Source: Planctomycetota bacterium (GTDB taxonomy: Bacteria; Planctomycetota; Planctomycetia; Pirellulales; Pirellulaceae). Taken from it: a DNA stretch of 5,856 nt. Location: NCBI GenBank assembly GCA_023430365.1, contig JAEZAS010000031.1, positions 1-5,856 of the forward strand, read 5' to 3'. Below are positions 1 through 4,732 of the stretch, one piece after another (position 1 is the first letter of the stretch; each line of letters begins with the position of its first letter). A model generated the notes under the pieces. It did not search any database, was not told where the DNA came from, and saw only the letters and a list, made by a program, of their open reading frames with translations. A program made the translations under genes and the position numbers.

Positions 1-459
1 GTTGATGACCGCCAGCTTGCGCCGCTTTTCGGGGTCGGTTTCGTCGCGGAGCAGCGTCTGGGCCCGGCTGGCGATGTTGGCCAGCGGATTGTTGATCTCG
101 TGACTGGCGCCATAGGCCAGCTCGCGCATCGCGGCCAGCTTTTCCGCTTCCAGCCGCTGGGCATAGGCCCGTTCGAGCTGGCTGACTTCCCGCAGGCGGG
201 CGATCTGCAGCACGAGCGTGCGGTGCGCGCGGGTGGAGGCGTCGAGCTCCACCGCGGCGATGCTCTCGAGCAGACGGGGCGACAGCCAGCGCGCGGCTTC
301 GGCGGGATCGTTGTCCCCCACCGAGTGGCAGACCCAGTCGTGAAAGCCGCGATCGTCCGACATCGCGGCAGCAAGGAGTGCTTCGCGACCCGCATCGGGC
401 GGCTCGACCAAGGCGGCGGTGAGCTGTGCCGCCGTCTTTTCAGTGATGTCGAGTCGCAT
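1..459 (-). CDS. Soluble sensor histidine kinase, C-terminal part beyond the window
   Basis: Sensor kinase of a two-component system, expected to autophosphorylate on His and pass the phosphate to the adjacent regulator. The visible 153 residues begin at ATG 459-457 and run off the left edge in frame. Residues 1-80 are an acidic, soluble segment of unknown family. Residues about 85-115 are a charged helix (LREVSQLERAYAQRLEAEKL) typical of a coiled linker. The HisKA H-box follows, with GASHEINNPLAN around phosphoacceptor H120. No membrane segment or signal peptide precedes the H-box, so it should be cytoplasmic. The ATP-binding domain is not in the window. GAAGG at 467-463 is only 3 nt from the ATG, which is short; a TTG at 498-496, directly after the regulator's stop, is an alternative start. 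The gene lies 39 nt downstream of the response regulator, so the two are almost certainly co-transcribed. Confidence 0.92.
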   Translation of the reverse strand, partial: MRLDITEKTAAQLTAALVEPPDAGREALLAAAMSDDRGFHDWVCHSVGDNDPAEAARWLSPRLLESIAAVELDASTRAHRTLVLQIARLREVSQLERAYAQRLEAEKLAAMRELAYGASHEINNPLANIASRAQTLLRDETDPEKRRKLAVIN

Positions 460-498
460 CGGCCTTCGCTGAACAGGCGCTAACGAAGCGGGCGCCAA

Positions 499-1086
499 CT
501 AGCTGGCGGTCACCCGGTCCATTTCCAACAGATCGCAGGCTCGATCAACCAGCTTGGCGGTATCGAACGGCTTCTGCATGAAGTCGTCGGCGCCCGCCGC
601 CCGCAGATCGGCGACCTTGTCCTGCTCGACCATACCGGAGATGCAGATGATCTTCACTGCTTCCATGGTGGCGTCGGAGCGAATCCGCTGGCAGACTTCT
701 TTGCCGTTGATGTCGGGCAGCATGATGTCGAGCACGACCAGGTCGGGCCGGAACTCCTTGACCAGCATGCCAGCATCGAAGCCGTTGTTGGCCGTCTTGA
801 TCTCAAACCGGCCGTCCCGCTCGAACGTATCGGCGAGCAGCTCGACCAGTTCCTGGTCGTCGTCGACGATCAGCAGCTTGCGCTTGCCGCTCTCGAGCGC
901 GTCGGTCGGGATCCCGTTGGCCCGCATGAATGAGTACAGGTCCGCCCGCGGAATGCGGCGGAAGCGGCTGCCGGGCACGCGAAATCCCTTCAGCGAGCCG
1001 TTGTCAAAGCAGCGGATGATCGTCTGCTGGCTTACCTTGCAGATCTTCGCAGCTTCGCCCGTCGTATAGACCTTGTTCCGTGACAT
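499..1086 (-). CDS. Response regulator: N-terminal excisionase/MerR-type HTH plus C-terminal REC domain
   Basis: Probable transcriptional regulator partner of the downstream kinase; 195 aa. Residues 6-57 form a helix-turn-helix of the excisionase/BldC/MerR-like type (YTTGEAAKICKVSQQTIIR, then a wing containing GFRVPGSRFRRIP). Residues 69-190 are a receiver domain: acidic pocket D75-D77 (LLIVDDD), phosphoacceptor D120 (VVLDIMLPD), the Ser/Thr switch S150 (ICISG) and K172 (QKPF). All key REC residues are present, so it should be phosphorylatable. Domain order is the reverse of OmpR or NarL regulators, which carry the DNA-binding domain at the C-terminus. The ATG at 1086 is preceded by GGAAGGA (1105-1099, 12 nt spacing), which sits largely in the loop of a predicted hairpin. 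A strong promoter lies about 212 nt upstream. The target genes cannot be read from the sequence; autoregulation is plausible. Confidence 0.95.
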   Translation of the reverse strand: MSRNKVYTTGEAAKICKVSQQTIIRCFDNGSLKGFRVPGSRFRRIPRADLYSFMRANGIPTDALESGKRKLLIVDDDQELVELLADTFERDGRFEIKTANNGFDAGMLVKEFRPDLVVLDIMLPDINGKEVCQRIRSDATMEAVKIICISGMVEQDKVADLRAAGADDFMQKPFDTAKLVDRACDLLEMDRVTAS

Positions 1087-1093
1087 GGCTCAG

Positions 1094-1203
1094 AACCATC
1101 CTTCCGTTTTCGATGGTTGGACTAGCACTTGGGGACGCGTCGCAAGATTCTGGCGGACGCATAAATCCCCAAACCTCCGTGTTTGCCACGTCGTCGCTAG
1201 TCC
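1094..1203 (-). promoter_or_regulatory. Candidate structured 5' leader RNA of the response-regulator operon
   Basis: Read on the minus strand, this part of the leader has five mutually compatible pairings. P1 is GGACTAGC (1203-1196) with GCTAGTCC (1126-1119), 8 perfect pairs. P3 is CGTG (1190-1187) with CACG (1181-1178), loop 5 nt. P2 is TTGGGGA (1172-1166) with TCCCCAA (1135-1129), extendable by two wobble pairs to 1174/1127 so that it abuts P1 with no unpaired base. P2b is 1160-1153 with 1143-1137, 7 pairs and one bulged G, loop 9 nt. A separate hairpin, AACCATC (1118-1112) with GATGGTT (1100-1094), starts at the base next to P1, and its 11-nt loop carries most of the Shine-Dalgarno GGAAGGA. 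Together this is a three-way junction stacked next to a ribosome-site hairpin. I cannot match it to a known riboswitch class. Folding was done by eye. Confidence 0.4.
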
Positions 1204-1225
1204 TAAACTCTTCACCCAATTGAAA

Positions 1226-1242
1226 CTGCGCTAACGGCGCAG
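1226..1242 (-). repeat. Small perfect hairpin in the regulator leader
   Basis: CTGCGC (1242-1237) pairs with GCGCAG (1231-1226) around a 5-nt loop, CGTTA on the minus strand. No T-run follows, so it is not an intrinsic terminator. It lies between the hairpin at the predicted transcript start and the three-way junction, and adds to the impression of a folded leader. Confidence 0.5.
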
Positions 1243-1273
1243 AGGTTGTATTCCGCAACTCCGTTCAAAACTG

Positions 1274-1301
1274 CCCGGTTTGCCGAATTTCACCAACCGG
1301 G
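1274..1301. repeat. Inverted repeat overlapping the predicted transcription start of the regulator operon
   Basis: CCCGGTT (1274-1280) and AACCGGG (1295-1301) are perfect 7-bp inverted repeats separated by 14 nt. The predicted +1 of the minus-strand promoter falls near 1298, inside the right arm. It could be an operator for a dimeric regulator, possibly the response regulator itself. In RNA it could form a stem close to the 5' end of the message. Confidence 0.5.
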
Positions 1302-1304
1302 GGC

Positions 1305-1332
1305 ATTATAGCGGCGGTCCGGAGCACGTCAA
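1305..1332 (-). promoter_or_regulatory. Sigma70-type promoter of the regulator/kinase operon
   Basis: On the minus strand the -35 is TTGACG (1332-1327, 5 of 6 to consensus), the spacer is 16 nt, and the -10 is TATAAT (1310-1305, 6 of 6). Transcription should begin near 1298, giving a leader of about 212 nt before the regulator ATG at 1086. This is by far the best promoter match seen in the window. Confidence 0.7.
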
Positions 1333-1387
1333 GATTGATTGACATTGCGCAACATGATCGACAGTAACGACTTGTGACTCGCAATTT

Positions 1388-1412
1388 GGCCCGCGTGAAG
1401 AAACCGCGGGCC
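1388..1412. repeat. Perfect 8-bp inverted repeat, GC-rich hairpin
   Basis: GGCCCGCG (1388-1395) and CGCGGGCC (1405-1412) flank a 9-nt loop. On neither strand does a T-run of terminator quality follow, so it is more likely a leader hairpin or protein site than an intrinsic terminator. It lies about 235 nt upstream of the phosphoesterase start. Confidence 0.5.
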
Positions 1413-1632
1413 GTGGTGTTGCCCGAACAGCGCTGCTTTGTCCATTCTTCTCTCTCCCCTGAATCGCCAAAGCGTTCTATCTGGTGCAGGCCGAATTGCC
1501 GGAACAATCCTCACGTTCGCTACATCCTCGCGCCGATAGTTTCGTTTGAGTTCTGCCGCGCACCGGGCGTGCGTCGAGCAGCCAACTGTTGGAGATTCGG
1601 CCCGCCGCATTCGTCGGCGCCGCACGCGAAGC

Positions 1633-1638
1633 AAGGGG
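1633..1638 (+). promoter_or_regulatory. Ribosome binding site that fixes the phosphoesterase start
   Basis: AAGGGG lies 8 nt before ATG 1647, at the exact point where the conserved fold begins (MLVIVSDLHL). This favours 1647 over the upstream in-frame ATG at 1374. Confidence 0.7.
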
Positions 1639-1646
1639 TATCGGCC

Positions 1647-3113
1647 ATGCTGGTGATCGTCAGCGATCTGCACCTCAACGACGGAACGGCGGGAACGCGC
1701 CTCGATCCGGGCGCCATGGAACTGCTCGGTGACCGCCTTTGCGATCTCGCCTACCGCGCTTCCTGGCGAGCGGATGGCAGCTACCAGCCGATCGAACGCA
1801 TCGACCTGCTCCTGCTCGGCGATGTACTCGACCTGATTCACTCTCGCCGCTGGCTGATGGGCAACACCCGCCCGTGGCACGACATGAAGTCCCCCGCCGT
1901 GGTCGACACGGTCGGCGGCATCGTCGACGACATCCTCAAGACCAACGTCGACGCCATTCGCCACCTCCGCTCCCTCGCCACCGAGGGACTGGTGACCGTT
2001 CCGCTGACCGGTTCGGGCCCCGGATCGATGCGGGACGAAGCCCCGGTCGCAATTCGCACGCACATGATGGTCGGCAGCTGCGATTGGCCGCTGCATCTGG
2101 CCGGCGCTCCGTACGACCTGCTCCGCCACAAGGTGGCCCATCACTTGGGCCTGGCGAACCAGCACAACAAGCCGTTTCCGCACGAGGCCTCGGAATCGGA
2201 AGAGCTGCACGACGCCGTCCGCCGCCACCGCGTCCTGGCTCGCCACGGCGACCTCTTCGATCCCCTGGCCTTCGCCGACGGCCGCGATGTGGCCAGCCTG
2301 GGGGATGCGATCTCCCTGGAACTGATCTGCAAGTTCGTCATGCAAGTCGAAAGCGAATTGGCGGGCGAACTTTCCCCCGCCGCTTTGCAGTCGCTGCGCG
2401 AACTCGACCAAATCCAGCCCGTGCTGCTCGCACCCGCCTGGATGGAAGGCCAACTCGAGCGCCTCGTGCCCCAGCACGCCACGCGCATGGCAATCAAGCG
2501 AATGTGGGATAACCAGGTCGACGAACTCCTCCAATTGGAGATCGTCCGCCAGCGGAACCACTGGAGCCCGATCGCTCTGATCGATGGCCTCGCCGCTTCG
2601 CTGAAGTTCAGCAAGCGCGACTCGCACGACTGGGCCGGCCGCACGCTTCGCTGGCTTGCCAGCCTTCGCGGGGCGACCGATTGCTCCTACGCCGCCCATG
2701 CCTTGGCGGAAAGCGACTTCCGCAATCGCCGCGCTCGGCACATCGTCTATGGTCACACGCACAAGCACGAGTGCATTCCGCTCGACGCCAGCCACGCCGA
2801 TGGCTATGTGCTGAACCAGACCTACTTCAACGCCGGCACCTGGCGACGCACCTACCTGCCGACCAAGATCATCGCCGGTCATCAGGAATTCATCGCCGCC
2901 GACACCTGCACCCTGCTCGCCTTCTACCAGGCGGACGAACGGAGCGGCCGGCCTTACGAGATCTGGTCCGGAACTCTGGCTCCCTGCCTGCAAACGCCGA
3001 TGGGCGCCGCCGCGGCACGTCCTGCCGACAACAGCCGATCGGCAGCCGCCCCGGTTCGCATGCCGCACTCCCTGCGAGGCACTGCGGCCATGTCGAGCTC
3101 GCTCGGCTACTAA
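1647..3113 (+). CDS. Calcineurin-like metallophosphoesterase, LpxH-like, with altered motif III
   Basis: Predicted metal-dependent phosphoesterase of 488 aa, substrate unknown. Motif I is SDLHLND (D7, H9); motif II is LLLLGDVLDL (D59, D62); the HGD motif is ARHGDLFDP (H200); motif V is YGHTHKHE (H370, H372), followed by FNAGTWRRTY at 394-403. The order and the HGD motif resemble LpxH-type enzymes, but this protein is about twice as long, with a mostly helical insertion between H200 and H370. Motif III, normally GNHD or GNRD, reads GSCD (143-146, followed by WPLH), so the metal-ligand Asn and the next residue are both changed. There is no signal peptide or membrane segment, so it is likely cytoplasmic. 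The last 40 residues are low-complexity. It is probably transcribed alone: an intrinsic terminator follows 43 nt after the TAA. A role in lipid A synthesis is not supported; the family resemblance is only by motif. Confidence 0.88.
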   Translation: MLVIVSDLHLNDGTAGTRLDPGAMELLGDRLCDLAYRASWRADGSYQPIERIDLLLLGDVLDLIHSRRWLMGNTRPWHDMKSPAVVDTVGGIVDDILKTNVDAIRHLRSLATEGLVTVPLTGSGPGSMRDEAPVAIRTHMMVGSCDWPLHLAGAPYDLLRHKVAHHLGLANQHNKPFPHEASESEELHDAVRRHRVLARHGDLFDPLAFADGRDVASLGDAISLELICKFVMQVESELAGELSPAALQSLRELDQIQPVLLAPAWMEGQLERLVPQHATRMAIKRMWDNQVDELLQLEIVRQRNHWSPIALIDGLAASLKFSKRDSHDWAGRTLRWLASLRGATDCSYAAHALAESDFRNRRARHIVYGHTHKHECIPLDASHADGYVLNQTYFNAGTWRRTYLPTKIIAGHQEFIAADTCTLLAFYQADERSGRPYEIWSGTLAPCLQTPMGAAAARPADNSRSAAAPVRMPHSLRGTAAMSSSLGY

Positions 3114-3156
3114 GAAATCACCTGACCTCCATCCAGGACGAGGTCGAGCACGAACC

Positions 3157-3192
3157 AACGGGGCGCAACTCGCGCCCCGTTCTCATTTTCTT
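3157..3192 (+). terminator. Intrinsic terminator after the metallophosphoesterase
   Basis: AACGGGGCGC (3157-3166) and GCGCCCCGTT (3172-3181) form a perfect 10-bp GC-rich stem with the 5-nt loop AACTC, followed by the T-rich TCTCATTTTCTT. Strand and position fit termination of the phosphoesterase message and separate it from cutA. Confidence 0.85.
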
Positions 3193-3259
3193 GCATCCTC
3201 ACGACCGCCCCGGCATGCTTCCTGCGGTTTCACCGGAGTGGAGGGCAAACGTGTATCAT

Positions 3260-3282
3260 GAAGGGCGAAGAGCCAGCCCTTC
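3260..3282 (+). repeat. Hairpin in the cutA upstream region
   Basis: GAAGGGC (3260-3266) and GCCCTTC (3276-3282) are perfect complements around a 9-nt loop, ending 27 nt before the cutA start. A TATCAT -10-like hexamer at 3254-3259 lies just upstream, but only a weak -35 (TTCACC at 3229-3234, 19-nt spacer) goes with it. If that promoter is real, the hairpin would form at or near the 5' end of the cutA message. Confidence 0.4.
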
Positions 3283-3309
3283 GCAGCTCGCAACCTGAGG
3301 CGAACCGCC

Positions 3310-4023
3310 ATGACCGACGAAGTCATTCAAGTCCTTACGACGACTGCCGATAAGCACGACGCTCAAGTCCTCGCCCAAGCCTTGCTCAACAAGCGTCTAG
3401 CGGCATGCGTCCAGATCAGCGGTCCCATCGAGAGCAGCTACTGGTGGAACGGCCGGATCGAAACCGGGACCGAATGGACGTGCCTCGTGAAGACGCTCCG
3501 CTCGCTCTACCGCGAAGTGGAAACGACCCTGCTCGACATGCACCCCTACGATCAGCCGGAGATCCTGGCCGTCAAGGTAAGCGACGTCAGCGAAGGTTAC
3601 GCAACCTGGCTCCGCCAGCAGGTCCAAACCGAACCGGCCCCCGACAACGTTGAAGCGCCTACCCATGCAACCGAGCACCACCAAGCGCAGCCCGCCGAAC
3701 AAGCGCCCGCCGCCAGCGAACCGGCCCCATCCCAGCCGAGCGAAGTTCCACCGGCCGCCGATGTGACTCCGGCCGAAGCCGCCGAGATGATTCCCGCCGC
3801 GGGCCTGGCTGCCGCTTCGCAGAGCAACGTCCCGCAGGCGATGCCCTTTGCCGCGGGCAACGTGGAAGCTCCGGGCGCCACTACCGAGCAGCTCGCCGCC
3901 AATCCCGAGGCCTCTGCTGCCCAGCCTCAGTCGCAACCCGAGGCCGAAGCGCCCGCGGGCAAAGCTGCCGCCGCAAAACCCAAGCGCGCTCCGCGGAAGA
4001 AGTCCCCAAAACCCTCCACCTGA
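3310..4023 (+). CDS. cutA: CutA1 family divalent-cation tolerance protein with long Ala/Pro/Glu-rich C-terminal tail
   Basis: CutA1 proteins are small trimeric ferredoxin-like-fold proteins linked to divalent metal tolerance. Residues 4-106 form a complete CutA domain: VLTTTADKHDAQVLAQALLNKRLAACVQI, then YWWNGRIE (44-51), WTCLVKT (56-62), HPYDQPEILAVKV (78-90) and EGYATWL (95-101). Typical family members end here, at about 105-112 aa. This one continues for about 130 residues of low-complexity sequence dominated by Ala, Pro, Glu and Gln, ending in a basic cluster (KPKRAPRKKSPKPST, 223-237). No frameshift or second domain is visible and the frame stays open to TGA, so the tail looks genuine. 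GAGG at 3297-3300 lies 9 nt before the ATG. The gene converges with the small minus-strand gene, 45 nt between stops; no clear terminator was seen in that gap. Confidence 0.93.
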   Translation: MTDEVIQVLTTTADKHDAQVLAQALLNKRLAACVQISGPIESSYWWNGRIETGTEWTCLVKTLRSLYREVETTLLDMHPYDQPEILAVKVSDVSEGYATWLRQQVQTEPAPDNVEAPTHATEHHQAQPAEQAPAASEPAPSQPSEVPPAADVTPAEAAEMIPAAGLAAASQSNVPQAMPFAAGNVEAPGATTEQLAANPEASAAQPQSQPEAEAPAGKAAAAKPKRAPRKKSPKPST

Positions 4024-4068
4024 TCGACGTCCCGAGGGGGAATCGTCGCCCGAGTGTCGCCGCCGGGC

Positions 4069-4314
4069 TTATTTCTTCTTGGCGGCCGGAGCGGCTCCCT
4101 TTTTCTCGGTGACCTTCCGCTTGTTCGGTCGCAGGACGACGACCAGACCCAGGATCATCGCCAGCAAGACCAGGCCATAGCCGATGCCGGTCTTCGCCGC
4201 GCCTCCTTGGGCCAGAAGCACCTGGGCCGACGCTTCCTGCTCCGCCATTGCCACGAACAGCGAGGCGAGCAGAGCCGCCAGGGACCAAGAGCGAACGCGT
4301 GAAGAGAAGTTCAT
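4069..4314 (-). CDS. Small membrane protein: signal-like segment, one more membrane helix, Lys-rich tail
   Basis: Family not recognised. From ATG 4314 the product has 81 aa: a short basic start (MNFSSRVRSW), a hydrophobic stretch (SLAALLASLFVAMA) ending in EASAQ that looks like a signal peptide with an Ala-x-Ala cleavage site, a brief polar linker, a second membrane helix (GYGLVLLAMILGLVVVL) and a Lys-rich tail ending AAKKK. If the first segment is cleaved, a single-pass protein with a cytoplasmic basic tail remains. In-frame ATGs at 4326 and 4350 would add 4 or 12 residues; none of the three has a good Shine-Dalgarno. I chose 4314 because it gives the most ordinary signal-peptide N-region. 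A minus-strand TACAAT (4393-4388) is a possible -10, but its -35 is poor. Membrane topology is convincing; function cannot be inferred. Confidence 0.75.
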   Translation of the reverse strand: MNFSSRVRSWSLAALLASLFVAMAEQEASAQVLLAQGGAAKTGIGYGLVLLAMILGLVVVLRPNKRKVTEKKGAAPAAKKK

Positions 4315-4685
4315 CGGGCTTACCATCTGCGTGGACTGTTCCGGCGACATCCCGGAAGGGTTTCAGCGACATCCATCGACCGTCACCATTGTAGTTCGTA
4401 CACGGCGGATCGAAACCAGCCACCGCGACCGCCAGCAAACCAGCAATTGCCGAGAAAAAGCCGGGAAAAGTCGTCTGGACACGAAGACAACTTTACAATA
4501 AGTGCCCGACCCGCTACGCCCGCTCTTTCAATTCTGAACTCGCGGCCGCTCTAGGCTTTACGATCGCTTCTCGCAACGGCCCCAAAACTTCGGCATACCG
4601 ATTGCCAAGTGTCTCCTCCACGCTCGCTGCCCGGTGGAACCAGGCCCGTCAACTCAGACGGTAAGCGGCGAACCAAACAGGATCC

Positions 4686-4711
4686 GCCAAACGTACTCTC
4701 ACACGTTTGGC
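4686..4711 (+). repeat. Perfect 9-bp inverted repeat just upstream of the Shine-Dalgarno
   Basis: GCCAAACGT (4686-4694) and ACGTTTGGC (4703-4711) flank the 8-nt loop ACTCTCAC. The right arm ends 6 nt before AAGGAGGA. It could be an operator or an mRNA hairpin affecting translation or stability. There is no T-run, so it is not a terminator. Confidence 0.6.
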
Positions 4712-4717
4712 CGCTTC

Positions 4718-4725
4718 AAGGAGGA
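4718..4725 (+). promoter_or_regulatory. Near-consensus Shine-Dalgarno that fixes the start of the proline-rich gene
   Basis: AAGGAGGA is followed 7 nt later by ATG 4733. It is the strongest ribosome site in the window, and predicts high translation from 4733 rather than from the in-frame ATG at 4634. Confidence 0.85.
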
Positions 4726-4732
4726 ACTTCTC

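Larger units (their letters stand above)
1333..1646. other. Intergenic region upstream of the metallophosphoesterase
   Basis: No convincing gene on either strand. It holds a perfect -35-like TTGACA on the plus strand (1339-1344) next to the palindrome TTGCGCAA (1345-1352), but no good -10 at 16-18 nt. It also holds an inverted repeat at 1388-1412 (listed separately) and a small interrupted palindrome CCAAC-T-GTTGG (1582-1592). The plus reading frame is open from 1374 into the phosphoesterase, but this 91-codon stretch encodes a Cys/Arg/Pro-rich sequence without domain character and is probably not translated. The phosphoesterase promoter should lie here but could not be fixed. Confidence 0.55.
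4315..4732. other. Divergent intergenic region without a convincing gene
   Basis: This 418-bp region separates the small minus-strand gene from the plus-strand proline-rich gene and must carry control signals for both. Visible are TACAAT-like -10 hexamers on the minus strand (4393-4388) and plus strand (4494-4499), neither with a good -35, and the 9-bp inverted repeat at 4686-4711. The plus frame is open from an ATG at 4634 into the proline-rich gene, but the strong ribosome site before 4733 argues against that start. No RNA gene was recognised. Confidence 0.5.

Noticed and set aside
1004..1258. 84-codon minus-strand frame overlapping the regulator leader, as a possible upstream gene
   Set aside because: It begins with a non-ATG codon, has no ribosome site, overlaps the regulator in another frame, and its sequence is explained by the leader structure.
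1094..1301. Cyclic-di-GMP (GEMM) riboswitch, suggested by two GGCAAAC segments in the leader
   Set aside because: Only this short string matches. The GNRA tetraloop, its receptor and the two-helix layout of that class are not seen.
1374..1646. N-terminal extension of the phosphoesterase from ATG 1374
   Set aside because: The 91 extra residues are Cys/Arg/Pro-rich without domain character, while AAGGGG precedes ATG 1647 where the conserved fold begins.
1739..2512. Arg/Pro-rich plus-strand frames inside the phosphoesterase (also 2681-3298)
   Set aside because: Out-of-frame shadows of the real gene, full of Arg and Pro as expected from shifted GC-rich codons; no motifs.
1329..3158. 609-codon open frame on the minus strand opposite the phosphoesterase
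   Set aside because: The plus strand has the calcineurin-like motifs, a ribosome site and a terminator. The antisense frame has no domain character and is the usual by-product of GC-rich codon use; its beginning also runs through the terminator stem.
4024..4068. Bidirectional terminator between cutA and the small membrane gene
   Set aside because: Only a 5-bp complementarity (CGACG/CGTCG) with no T-run could be found.
4388..4416. Minus-strand promoter for the small membrane gene (TACAAT at 4393-4388)
   Set aside because: The best -35 at a suitable distance (TTTCGA, 16 nt) matches only 3 of 6 positions; too weak to list as a feature.
4542..4554. GCGGCCGCTCTAG resembles the NotI/XbaI part of common cloning vectors
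   Set aside because: The match is 13 nt only and the flanks do not continue as a polylinker. Coincidence in GC-rich DNA is more likely than vector contamination.
4634..4732. N-terminal extension of the proline-rich protein from ATG 4634
   Set aside because: It would bury the 9-bp inverted repeat and the AAGGAGGA ribosome site inside the coding region; the start at 4733 is clearly better.
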